64,000 bases of DNA, from the IMG/VR virus record IMGVR_UViG_3300025849_002481, positions 1 to 64,000 of that record, one strand, 5' to 3'. This document shows, piece after piece, positions 51,914 through 59,010 of the stretch (position 1 is its first letter; every line of letters begins with the position of its first letter). The notes below the pieces were generated by a model. That model had not been told where the DNA came from and made no database searches. It was given only the letters and a program-made list of their open reading frames with translations. Made by a program: the position numbers and the translations under genes. Source of the stretch: a virus.

Positions 51914-52586
51914 ATATAACAGCACACGCTTCCCTGGAAAGCCGTTGGCTATGTTGGACAACGTTCCTATGATAAAACGTGTGTATGACGCTTGTATTGC
52001 GTTTAAACTACCAACATACGTGCTTACTGATGACATGCGTATCTTTAATTTGTTTGGTCCTAGAGCATGTTGGATTGATCAAGAGCAAGAATACAACAAC
52101 GGTACAGAACGATGTGCAGGCGCTGTTGCTAATGATATGTTTACAAAGTATTGCGGCCATTATGATCAGTTCATTAATGTACAAGGTGATATGCCCGATG
52201 TAACAATGGAGATGATCGAGAAATGTATTGAACAGTTATCATACAATTCATCAGTAAGTACAGTATACACAGATATGCCCAAAGAGATGCAAGACGATCC
52301 AAACTCTGTTAAAATGATAAGTGCATACCCAAGTAAAGCATTATGGTTTGGCAGAGGACTTACTGGCTATGGTGAATGGCACTTAGGTGTGTATGGATAC
52401 AAGCGTCACGCACTATTAGCCTACCCTAGTTTAAAAGTTACCCAAGAAGAAACTATTGAGCAACTCGAACAACTACGCTGGTTAAAAAGTGGTTGGCAAA
52501 TAGGATGTAGTAGTGTATACTATAATGGAGTAGAGATAAATTCACCCGAGGACGTAGATACATGGCACAACAAAAACTTCCAATAA
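51882..52586 (+). CDS. kdsB: CMP-Kdo synthetase
   Basis: A 234-residue cytidylyltransferase. It begins TAILIPARYNSTRFPGKPLA, the KdsB/NeuA nucleotide loop, then MIKRVYDAC, NGTERCA (compare SGTxR), DQFINVQGDMP with the metal-binding Asp, and HLGVYGYKRHALL. KdsB activates Kdo with CTP for transfer to lipid A. ATG 51882 lies in the end of kdsA with AAAGGA upstream. KdsC and KdsD are not seen, so the pathway would borrow host steps. It overlaps gp62 by 25 bases. Confidence 0.9.
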   Translation: MTSTAILIPARYNSTRFPGKPLAMLDNVPMIKRVYDACIAFKLPTYVLTDDMRIFNLFGPRACWIDQEQEYNNGTERCAGAVANDMFTKYCGHYDQFINVQGDMPDVTMEMIEKCIEQLSYNSSVSTVYTDMPKEMQDDPNSVKMISAYPSKALWFGRGLTGYGEWHLGVYGYKRHALLAYPSLKVTQEETIEQLEQLRWLKSGWQIGCSSVYYNGVEINSPEDVDTWHNKNFQ

Positions 52587-53014
52587 AAGACATACTTGCG
52601 GCTATTGATATGGGAGCAAGTAATGTATGGGACGAACTTAGTGACGAAGAACGTAAACAAGTTAGCTTTTGGTTACTTAATAGATATATCTCTAGTGTTA
52701 AAGGCAGTCGCGATAAACAAGAGCTTGCTATTTTTAAAACAAACGAATACTATAATAAAAACTGGAATGTATTAGCAACAAGACACCCTAAGCTACAATG
52801 GCAATTATTGTGCCAAGCAGGTAATACAGGAAAGATTGAATATCATCAATGGATTGGTTTAAAAAAGAAAACAGGTAACACTAAAGTATTATCCTTACTT
52901 GAAAAAATATATCCTAACATGAAACAAGATGAGGTTGAATTACTTGCTGAACTATCTACAAAAAAAGAACTCAAACAATTGGCTGAGGAACATAACATTG
53001 AAGTCAAGCTCTGA
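52562..53014 (+). CDS. 62: Clamp loader small subunit gp62-like (probable)
   Basis: A 150-residue protein. PIKDILAAIDMGASNVWDEL, DEERKQVSFWLLNRYISSVK, HPKLQWQLLCQA, EYHQWIGLKKK and LLEKIYPNMKQDEVELLAEL follow the layout of the gp62 proteins of T4-like cyanophages, which differ from T4 gp62. With gp44 it loads the sliding clamp gp45. Here gp44 is not adjacent; the upstream neighbour is kdsB with a 25-base overlap. The identification rests on family pattern recalled, without an alignment. Confidence 0.6.
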   Translation: MAQQKLPIKDILAAIDMGASNVWDELSDEERKQVSFWLLNRYISSVKGSRDKQELAIFKTNEYYNKNWNVLATRHPKLQWQLLCQAGNTGKIEYHQWIGLKKKTGNTKVLSLLEKIYPNMKQDEVELLAELSTKKELKQLAEEHNIEVKL

Positions 53015-53693
53015 TAAACCATATAAGTGTGAATACTGTGGAAGCGGTTATGTAAGAGAGAAAACTCTCTTTGCTCACATGTGTGAAAAGAAACGTAGAG
53101 CGTTACAAAAAGACGAGAAGCGTGTACGCTATGGGTTTTATGCATTTGGTCGTTTTTATAAATTAAGTGCAGGCAATAAGAAAGAGAAAACGTATGAGGA
53201 TTTTTGTTCTAGTCCCTATTATAATGCTTTTGTTAAGTTTGGGAGTTTTGTTAATAACGTCCAACCTTTATATCCTGAACGATATATTGATTACGTTGTT
53301 ACAAGTGGTGTCAAACTAGATCACTGGGCACGAGATGAAATGTATGAAAAATATGTGCTACAATTTATATTAAAAGAAGATGTAACAACAGCATTAGAAC
53401 GTAGTGTAAAAACTATGTTAGACTGGGCAAGTGAAAATGAGCCAGCACCGTGGAATCATTACTTTGACCATATTAGTTTAAACAGAGCTGTATGGAATAT
53501 TAAAGACGGTAAAATATCACCTTGGCTCTTATTAAACTGTACCAGTGGCAAAACTATGCTAAGTAAGTTTAATGATGAACAACTTGAAATGGTGTATCAT
53601 GTAATCAATCCACAACATTGGGCAATGAGATTTAAAAGGTTACCTAATGATGTACAACTTGTAAAAGATGTTGCGAGAGAAAGTAATTTATGA
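52998..53693 (+). CDS. C2H2 zinc-finger hypothetical protein
   Basis: About 231 residues from TTG 52998, which has GAGGAA eight bases upstream and overlaps gp62 by 17 bases; the alternative ATG at 52929 would overlap by 86. The N-terminus has YKCEYCGSGYVREKTLFAHM followed by C, a zinc-finger pattern (C-x2-C...H-x-C). The rest is helical and aromatic (YEDFCSSPYYNAFVKFGSF, DYVVTSGVKLDHW, EPAPWNHYFDHI). It lies between clamp-loader and kinase genes, so DNA binding in replication or transcription is plausible. No family name. Confidence 0.6.
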   Translation: MKSSSDKPYKCEYCGSGYVREKTLFAHMCEKKRRALQKDEKRVRYGFYAFGRFYKLSAGNKKEKTYEDFCSSPYYNAFVKFGSFVNNVQPLYPERYIDYVVTSGVKLDHWARDEMYEKYVLQFILKEDVTTALERSVKTMLDWASENEPAPWNHYFDHISLNRAVWNIKDGKISPWLLLNCTSGKTMLSKFNDEQLEMVYHVINPQHWAMRFKRLPNDVQLVKDVARESNL

Positions 53694-54115
53694 AAATATT
53701 AATATTTGGTTTACCAGGTAGTGGTAAGAGTACATTAGCAGAACCATTTGCTAAATTAATTGATGGCATATGGATTAACGCAGATGCAGTGCGTAAAAAA
53801 TATGATGATTGGGACTTTACTCCTGAAGGTCGTATGCGACAAGCCAATAGAATGAAACACCTAAGTGATGGTGTAGTTATGGCTGGCAAACATGCTGTTG
53901 CTGACTTTGTGTGCCCCACCGAAGAAGCACGTAAAGCATTTAATCCAGACTTTACTGTGTGGATGGATACTATTTCTCGAGGTCGCTTTGAAGATACAAA
54001 TGATATGTTTGAAACACCTCCTAAGTGTGACTATCATGTAGCGACATGGTTTGACGATACTCATGCGCAGTTGTTACAAGTGGTACAACGCTGGATGGAA
54101 CGAAATGGTAACTAA
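53690..54115 (+). CDS. Adenylylsulfate kinase-like protein (CysC-type)
   Basis: A 141-residue P-loop kinase. ILIFGLPGSGKSTLAEPFA is Walker A; IWINADAVRKKYDDWDFTPE, RQANRM and VADFVCPTEEARKAF follow the APS kinase layout (AD.VR, DFspEgR, ..A.FI.P....R), ending VWMDTI..GRFEDTN. APS kinase makes PAPS, the sulfate donor. Somewhat shorter than CysC (about 200). Two sulfotransferase-like genes in the window would need PAPS. ATGA-coupled to the zinc-finger gene and overlapped by a small membrane protein gene. Confidence 0.7.
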   Translation: MKILIFGLPGSGKSTLAEPFAKLIDGIWINADAVRKKYDDWDFTPEGRMRQANRMKHLSDGVVMAGKHAVADFVCPTEEARKAFNPDFTVWMDTISRGRFEDTNDMFETPPKCDYHVATWFDDTHAQLLQVVQRWMERNGN

Positions 54116-54314
54116 GGCTAGACACTTAGCTAAAGCAGTTACATGGCGTGTTATAGCAAGTATTATCACTGCACTTATTGCATGGTATTTTGGATTACCT
54201 CCGAAAGCAGTCGGGGCTGTTTTCGTGGCTGATCTAATTATTAAGTTCGTTTTATACTACGGACACGAAAGAATATGGTACAAGTATATTAAGTTTGGAG
54301 TTAAAGATGTTTGA
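54105..54314 (+). CDS. DUF2061-like small membrane protein
   Basis: About 69 residues from ATG 54105, which overlaps the upstream stop; the longer frame to 54051 would lie inside the kinase gene. RHLAKAVTWRVIASIITALI is the DUF2061 start, with two membrane segments (IITALIAWYF and VGAVFVADLIIKFVLYY) and the terminal YGHERIWYKY. Such proteins are of unknown function and are often near sulfate-assimilation genes, which fits the APS-kinase neighbour. Overlaps the next gene by 8 bases. Confidence 0.7.
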   Translation: MVTKARHLAKAVTWRVIASIITALIAWYFGLPPKAVGAVFVADLIIKFVLYYGHERIWYKYIKFGVKDV

Positions 54315-54711
54315 TCAATTTAAGCCTACAACACAGATGCTAGGTAGATGGCAACCATGGCATCCTGGGCATACAGAATTGTTTAAACGTGCCCTTGCAG
54401 AAACAGGACAAGTTTGTATTCAAATTAGAACTGTACCGCAAGACACAGATGCATCAGGCGGACGCACTATGATACAAGATGATAATCCTTTTGTGGTCAC
54501 AGACGTGCAAGAGAATATTAAAAAAGAACTTGCAAAAGAAGGCTATACATACAACGAAGAATATATTATAATGGTTGTTCCAAATATTGTAGATATTAGT
54601 TATGGTAGGGGTGTAGGATATACATTGACAGAACACGATTTAGGTGCTACAATACATAACATAAGTGCAACAAAAATTAGAAAACAAATGAGAGACGAAG
54701 GAAAACTATAG
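54307..54711 (+). CDS. HxGH nucleotidyltransferase-like protein
   Basis: A 134-residue protein from ATG 54307. MLGRWQPWHPGHTELFKRA is the HxGH nucleotide-binding loop of the cytidylyltransferase/NMN adenylyltransferase superfamily and ISATKIRKQMRDEG is the matching C-terminal (I/T)S.T.IR motif. It would transfer a nucleotide to a phosphate or acid. Coupling with an APS-kinase-like gene makes an ATP-sulfurylase-like role conceivable, but the loop looks more like NMNAT than sulfurylase. Substrate unknown. Its stop overlaps a GTG start (TAGTG). Confidence 0.65.
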   Translation: MFDQFKPTTQMLGRWQPWHPGHTELFKRALAETGQVCIQIRTVPQDTDASGGRTMIQDDNPFVVTDVQENIKKELAKEGYTYNEEYIIMVVPNIVDISYGRGVGYTLTEHDLGATIHNISATKIRKQMRDEGKL

Positions 54712-55214
54712 TGGAAGTAATACAAAACTTTTTATCTAAAGAAGCACATGACAAGATTAAAACTGTTATGTGCAATTATGATAAATTTGATCATGTAGAA
54801 TTTCCTTGGTACCTATCTCGAAATGTTGCTAGTACTGAGTCAAATAATGATAAAGAATTTTACATGTATCATCCGTTCTATTGGGATCATGCTCCAGCAA
54901 GTCAATGGTTTAACGAATTACTACTTCCGCTAATGCAAGAATTACAACCAAGAAGTTTGATGAGAGTTAAAGGAAACTTATATCCTGGAACAGAAACTAT
55001 ACTAGAACACGAACCCCATGTAGATGATACGTTTAGTCACAGAGGTGCTTTGTATTTTGTAAATACTAATGATGGTTATACAACACTTAATGATGGAACA
55101 AAAGTAAACTCAGTTGAGAATAGTGTATTACTATTTGATCCTAGTGAACCTCATTTTAGTTCAACGTGTACTAATGATAAGTTTCGTATAACAATTAATA
55201 TAAATTATTTTTAA
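54711..55214 (+). CDS. 2-oxoglutarate/Fe(II) oxygenase-like protein
   Basis: A 167-residue protein from GTG 54711, with GAAGGA upstream. RVKGNLYPGT, HEPHVDDTFSHRGALYFVN (His-x-Asp metal pair) and TTLNDGTKV followed by NSVLLFDPSEPHFS (distal His) and DKFRITININYF (Arg for 2-oxoglutarate) give the complete facial-triad layout of phage 2OG oxygenases. It could hydroxylate a nucleic acid, protein or sugar. It is coupled on both sides (TAGTG, TAATG), the latter to a 28-residue membrane peptide. Confidence 0.75.
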   Translation: MEVIQNFLSKEAHDKIKTVMCNYDKFDHVEFPWYLSRNVASTESNNDKEFYMYHPFYWDHAPASQWFNELLLPLMQELQPRSLMRVKGNLYPGTETILEHEPHVDDTFSHRGALYFVNTNDGYTTLNDGTKVNSVENSVLLFDPSEPHFSSTCTNDKFRITININYF

Positions 55215-55300
55215 TGATAGTTGCATTTTTATTTTTATGTGTATGTTATGCACTACCATTATTAATGTTATATATGATGAATAACGAAGAGCCAAAATAA
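55214..55300 (+). CDS. Tiny single-pass membrane peptide (28 aa)
   Basis: ATG 55214 overlaps the previous stop (TAATG), and its own stop overlaps the next start in the same way, so it is framed by two coupling junctions. The peptide has a hydrophobic stretch of about 20 residues (VAFLFLCVCYALPLLMLYMM) and a short polar tail NNEEPK. The exact fit between two genes is strong evidence that it is real. No family known for such a short sequence. Confidence 0.6.
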   Translation: MIVAFLFLCVCYALPLLMLYMMNNEEPK

Positions 55301-55869
55301 TGCCAGATATTGATATAGATTTTGCAGATAGAGATGTGATATTATCACAACTAAAACATCGTGTGGCAAAACTAAATACAGGAAAGAAACACAATACTGG
55401 TGTGTATACTACAGAAATACCACACAACCCAGTAGATAACTTATCTACAATCGAACACAAGACAGCAGAAGAACGCGGTTACTTTAAACTAGATTTTTTA
55501 AATGTGTCTATATACAAAGATGTAAGAGACGAGGCACATTTACAAGAACTTATGGAAAGGGAACCACTATGGGAACTACTGGAACACGAAGACTTCAGCG
55601 AAAAAGTCTTTCATCTAAACGGGCACAACGATCTATTGAAACGATTGAAGCCCACATCGGTCAAACAATTAGCAGCAACACTAGCAATTATACGGCCAGC
55701 GAAACGACATCTAGCGAACGAGAGTTGGGAAACAATACACAAACAAGTATGGACAAAGCCAACAGACGGAACATACTATTTTAAAAAAGCACATGCGTTT
55801 GCATATGCTTTATCGGTAGTAGTACATATAAATTTATTATGTGAAGAACTTAATTCTTTGGACGCTTAA
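55300..55869 (+). CDS. Miniature DnaE-like (C-family DNA polymerase) protein
   Basis: A 189-residue protein that reads like a condensed DNA polymerase III alpha subunit. MPDIDIDFADRD (Asp5, Asp7) corresponds to the palm motif PDxDxDF; YFKLDFLN (Asp65) to K(F/L)DFLGL; VFHLNGHNDLLKRLKP with QLAATLAIIRP to VFQLES.GMKDLIKRLQP..fedmiALvALfRPGP; FKKAHAFAYALS to FNKSHSAAYAL. The PHP, most of the palm, most of the fingers and the beta-binding parts are absent. Whether it polymerises DNA is open; interference with, or docking to, host replication is equally possible. It converges with the next gene by 20 bases. Confidence 0.65.
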   Translation: MPDIDIDFADRDVILSQLKHRVAKLNTGKKHNTGVYTTEIPHNPVDNLSTIEHKTAEERGYFKLDFLNVSIYKDVRDEAHLQELMEREPLWELLEHEDFSEKVFHLNGHNDLLKRLKPTSVKQLAATLAIIRPAKRHLANESWETIHKQVWTKPTDGTYYFKKAHAFAYALSVVVHINLLCEELNSLDA

Positions 55870-56221
55870 CTAACTGTACGTTTTTACGCTTTACTCTTTT
55901 AATTGTTAAATTATTTAAATTAACGCACGGTCCCATTGTAATTTTTACATCTTTGCTATTCATAGTTGTAATACAGTATTGAAAATGTAACATCTCTTTG
56001 CGCATAAAGATATTAATTGGAATCATTCTATTTGACTCCCACCACCATACTTCACCTAAGGATAAAAACGCTTTCTTTTCGTCAATAGTCTTTAAGTCGG
56101 TATAAACATACATTGATGTTATATACTGATCTTGATTTGCAATAATACCAACGTATTCATTACCGCCGTAAGTAACAACACTAATGAATGGGTAATTTTC
56201 TTGAATATCTTTAGTTAACAT
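55850..56221 (-). CDS. Hypothetical protein
   Basis: A 123-residue minus-strand protein, ATG with GAGGA site seven bases upstream. ISVVTYGGNEYVGIIANQDQ and LSLGEVWWWESNRMIPINIF suggest a small beta-barrel of the Sm/SH3-like kind; the C-terminus is basic (TIKRVKRKNVQLVKRPK). The sequence would suit RNA or protein binding. No family recognised. It is divergent from a late virion gene and converges with the DnaE-like gene. Confidence 0.6.
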   Translation of the reverse strand: MLTKDIQENYPFISVVTYGGNEYVGIIANQDQYITSMYVYTDLKTIDEKKAFLSLGEVWWWESNRMIPINIFMRKEMLHFQYCITTMNSKDVKITMGPCVNLNNLTIKRVKRKNVQLVKRPKN

Positions 56222-56233
56222 AGTCCTCGCAAC

Positions 56234-56241
56234 GATAAATA
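56234..56241 (+). promoter_or_regulatory. Late promoter GATAAATA, four bases from ATG
   Basis: GATAAATA, TAAT, then ATG 56246, in a 24-base divergent gap. No ribosome site on the plus strand. Confidence 0.75.
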
Positions 56242-56245
56242 TAAT

Positions 56246-57034
56246 ATGCAGTTAATACCTAGATATTTAGTCGATAACAGAACAACCCTTATTAGTAATG
56301 AGGCAGGATTTATAACGGAGTATAGAAAAGTGTACACAAGACAACTACAAGTATATAAAGGCATTGATAATGTCTTACAATTTAAACTTTTAAATGCAGA
56401 TCAAAAACCAGTTGATCTTGCAAACTATACTCCCAAGTTTCAAGCATTTGACGAAGCAAAACAAATGATAGTACAGCACGATGGTGTACAAGTTACTAGC
56501 GATGGCTCAACACCAATTAAAGGATTGTTTAAAGTTACAGTTACTTCAAATGATCTATTAAATGTAAAAGAGCAATTTTTAAGTTATAGTATACATTTAA
56601 TTGATGCTAATCAAGAAGCTGTAATTACATATGTAGATCCACACTTTGAAAACAACGGATCTATTAAAGTAAGTGCTGAAGCATTTCCTGGACCAACAGA
56701 TAGTTATAGTGTTTCTACATTTACAATGGTTACTGAAGATACACCGTATTGGATATCAGAAACTGTTACAGCACAACCTGGGATTAATGGCAACGAAGCA
56801 CTACATACAGCTTCAGTCTATACTGATAGCTATGTTGGCAATGTAGTAGTCCAAGCAACATTAGACAATCAAATTATGGGTGACACTATCTGGGCAGATA
56901 TTGATACACTAACATTAACAGGCAACGAAACAGAACCTAGTCCAATTAATTTTAATGGTGTGTTTAGTCACTTACGGTTTAAAGCAACAGCAGATCCTGC
57001 AAATAAAATATCCAAAGTACTAGTAAGAAACTGA
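56246..57034 (+). CDS. Virion structural protein (BppU-like beta domain)
   Basis: A 262-residue protein beginning MQLIPRYLVDNRTTLISNEA followed by YTRQLQVYKGIDNVLQFKLL and ADQKPVDL, which resembles the Ig-like N-terminal domain of phage baseplate/tail proteins (BppU type). The rest is beta-rich (VQVTSDGSTPIKGLFKVTV, TPYWISETVTAQPG). It has its own late promoter amid early replication genes, which supports a virion role. Exact location in the particle is unknown. Confidence 0.6.
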   Translation: MQLIPRYLVDNRTTLISNEAGFITEYRKVYTRQLQVYKGIDNVLQFKLLNADQKPVDLANYTPKFQAFDEAKQMIVQHDGVQVTSDGSTPIKGLFKVTVTSNDLLNVKEQFLSYSIHLIDANQEAVITYVDPHFENNGSIKVSAEAFPGPTDSYSVSTFTMVTEDTPYWISETVTAQPGINGNEALHTASVYTDSYVGNVVVQATLDNQIMGDTIWADIDTLTLTGNETEPSPINFNGVFSHLRFKATADPANKISKVLVRN

Positions 57035-57063
57035 TTGACTTTACTTAAAACCTCTGCTATAAT
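57035..57063 (+). promoter_or_regulatory. Sigma-70 promoter for gp61, six bases from ATG
   Basis: TTGACT (57035-57040), 17-bp spacer, TATAAT (57058-57063), AATAGT, then ATG 57070. Begins at the previous stop. Predicts a leaderless primase mRNA. Confidence 0.85.
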
Positions 57064-57069
57064 AATAGT

Positions 57070-58053
57070 ATGAGTGTAGTAAACGATATAGTTCTGACAT
57101 ACTTGCCTTCTAAAAGGAAAATGACTCCTAGCGGTTGGCTTAGTTTCAATGCTCCTTGTTGTCATCATAACGGCACAGGAGCAGACACTCGCGGTAGAGG
57201 AGGCTTAATAAGCAACTCTGATGGAGGCGTAAGTTATCATTGTTTTAATTGCGGCTTCAAAGCAAGCTGGCAACCGGGCAGGAACTTTAGTCACAAGTTA
57301 CGTAAACTTCTCCAATGGATGGGAGCACCTGACGATATAATCAACAAGGTGGCACTTGAGGTTATGAGAGAGAATGAAGGCGTCGAAGCTAAGACACTAA
57401 TAGCACAGTTGCCTACATTTAATACTGTCCCGTTGCCAGACGATGCTATTAAAATAACAGACATAACAGACTTTAACAAATATAGTATGGCTGTACTAGA
57501 ATATATGGCCAATCGTAATTTAAATACAGATGATACAAACTATTATTGGTCACCTAGTTTAGGTTACCGTGATAGATTGATTATACCGTTTTACTATGAA
57601 GGCCGAGTTGTAGGTTGGACCGGGCGTAGTGTACAAGCAGATAAGAAACCTAAGTATCTAACAGAAGTGCAACCTGGATTTGTATATGGATTAGATGAAC
57701 AAAGTTACAACAAGGCATTTGCTATAGTATGTGAAGGTCAGCTAGATGCTATTCACATAGAAGGATGCGCATTGGGCGGATCAGAAATAAACGAACAACA
57801 AGCAATGCTGTTAAATAAGTTACAGAAGCAAATTATTGTTGTTCCTGATAGAGATAGTGCAGGCAAGAAACTTGTTGAACAATCTATTGAATTAGGATTT
57901 AGTGTTAGTATGCCAGACTGGAGTACTGACGTTAATGACATTGGCGATGCTGTACAAAAATATGGAAGACTATATACACTACATAACATTTCAATTTGTG
58001 CAGAAGAATCACCGTTAAAAATTAGACTGAGAGCAAAAAAATGGTTTACATAA
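57070..58053 (+). CDS. 61: DNA primase gp61 (DnaG-like)
   Basis: A 327-residue primase. The N-terminal zinc finger is APCCHHNGTG (C30/C31, H32) with VSYHCFNCGFK (C58, C61). The TOPRIM core has RLIIPFYYEGRVVGWTGR, FAIVCEGQLDAIHIEG (Glu221) and IIVVPDRDSAGKKL (Asp259, Asp261). It lays RNA primers on the lagging strand together with the gp41 helicase, whose gene lies three genes downstream. The C-terminal helicase-binding region is short. ATG 57070 follows a -10 box by six bases with no ribosome site. Confidence 0.9.
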   Translation: MSVVNDIVLTYLPSKRKMTPSGWLSFNAPCCHHNGTGADTRGRGGLISNSDGGVSYHCFNCGFKASWQPGRNFSHKLRKLLQWMGAPDDIINKVALEVMRENEGVEAKTLIAQLPTFNTVPLPDDAIKITDITDFNKYSMAVLEYMANRNLNTDDTNYYWSPSLGYRDRLIIPFYYEGRVVGWTGRSVQADKKPKYLTEVQPGFVYGLDEQSYNKAFAIVCEGQLDAIHIEGCALGGSEINEQQAMLLNKLQKQIIVVPDRDSAGKKLVEQSIELGFSVSMPDWSTDVNDIGDAVQKYGRLYTLHNISICAEESPLKIRLRAKKWFT

Positions 58054-58151
58054 AAAGATTTTGGGAATGGTTAAAAACTCCATACTACAAATACAAACAA
58101 AAGAAACGTTTAGAAGAGTTACGAAAACGAGATCCGTTTATATATAAATGA
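58041..58151 (+). CDS. Tiny basic protein (36 aa)
   Basis: ATG 58041 overlaps the gp61 stop by 13 bases and the frame ends seven bases before the next gene, filling what would otherwise be a gap. The peptide has 12 K/R against 4 acidic residues and an aromatic start (YIKRFWEWLK, PYYKYKQKKRLEELRKRD). It is probably a real coupled gene; nucleic-acid or membrane binding is possible from charge alone. Confidence 0.5.
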   Translation: MVYIKRFWEWLKTPYYKYKQKKRLEELRKRDPFIYK

Positions 58152-58158
58152 GGTTAGC

Positions 58159-59010
58159 ATGACAACATTACATACGTTCGGTTGTAGTATTACACAAGGA
58201 CATGCACTTCCAGATGTAGTTAAACCTCCACTCACAGCAGAAGAAGAAGTTGCATTAGGTAGAGAGTCACATTGGGCAGATGAACATATACTTAAACCCA
58301 GTAACTATGCTTGGCCTAAATTACTAGGCGATAAACTTAATTTGCCTGTACAAAATTATGCAAAACGTGGAGCTTGCTTTCAACAAATTGCTCGACAATG
58401 TGCTGTGTCAGCTCAAAACATTAAACCTGATGACATTGTAATAGTAATGTGGACATACTTTAGTAGGCTTACTTTACAGTGGCCAGCTAGAACAGCCGTT
58501 CCGCTTACACATATACCAGCACCAGAAAACAATTTCCTAACACGTATATTGCCAGGCTTTAATAAATTCTTTGGTCTTAGTCAACTAAAAGAACCTGATC
58601 CTTTTGACGAAACTGAAGGGAAGATTTATAACTACATACAGTCGTCTATAAATTATACATTTGATCCGTTGGTTATGTATGATCGATTCCATAACAATTT
58701 AGTTTTACAAACAATGACAGACGGTCACCTTAGATCTACTGGTGCAAAGATTATACATTTAAGTGTAGAATATCAACCATATATAGATCAACTTGAAGGT
58801 GCAAGACAAGCTCTTGATACATCATTACAGTCACCATATGAAATACCAGATCCAAATGATTGGTATTCTTTATCAGTAGATCATGATAGCTGTCGAATAA
58901 TTCATGATCCTAGTATACCGTTAACAGGTGAAAACGGACATCCTAATGTTCAACATCATATTAACTATGCTAACCATATCTATGAAAAACATTTTGGAGG
59001 AGGAGTATGA
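58159..59010 (+). CDS. SGNH/GDSL hydrolase-like protein
   Basis: A 283-residue protein. HTFGCSITQGHALPD at residues 5-19 is the block I nucleophile motif (G.S.T.G), NYAKRGACFQQIA matches the block II Gly region, DIVIVMWTYFSRL resembles block III, and NGHPNVQHHINYANHI carries the terminal His. Such enzymes add or remove acyl groups on sugars. No signal peptide is seen, so it acts in the cytoplasm. It is ATGA-coupled to the second carbamoyltransferase, so both may act on the same glycan. Confidence 0.7.
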   Translation: MTTLHTFGCSITQGHALPDVVKPPLTAEEEVALGRESHWADEHILKPSNYAWPKLLGDKLNLPVQNYAKRGACFQQIARQCAVSAQNIKPDDIVIVMWTYFSRLTLQWPARTAVPLTHIPAPENNFLTRILPGFNKFFGLSQLKEPDPFDETEGKIYNYIQSSINYTFDPLVMYDRFHNNLVLQTMTDGHLRSTGAKIIHLSVEYQPYIDQLEGARQALDTSLQSPYEIPDPNDWYSLSVDHDSCRIIHDPSIPLTGENGHPNVQHHINYANHIYEKHFGGGV

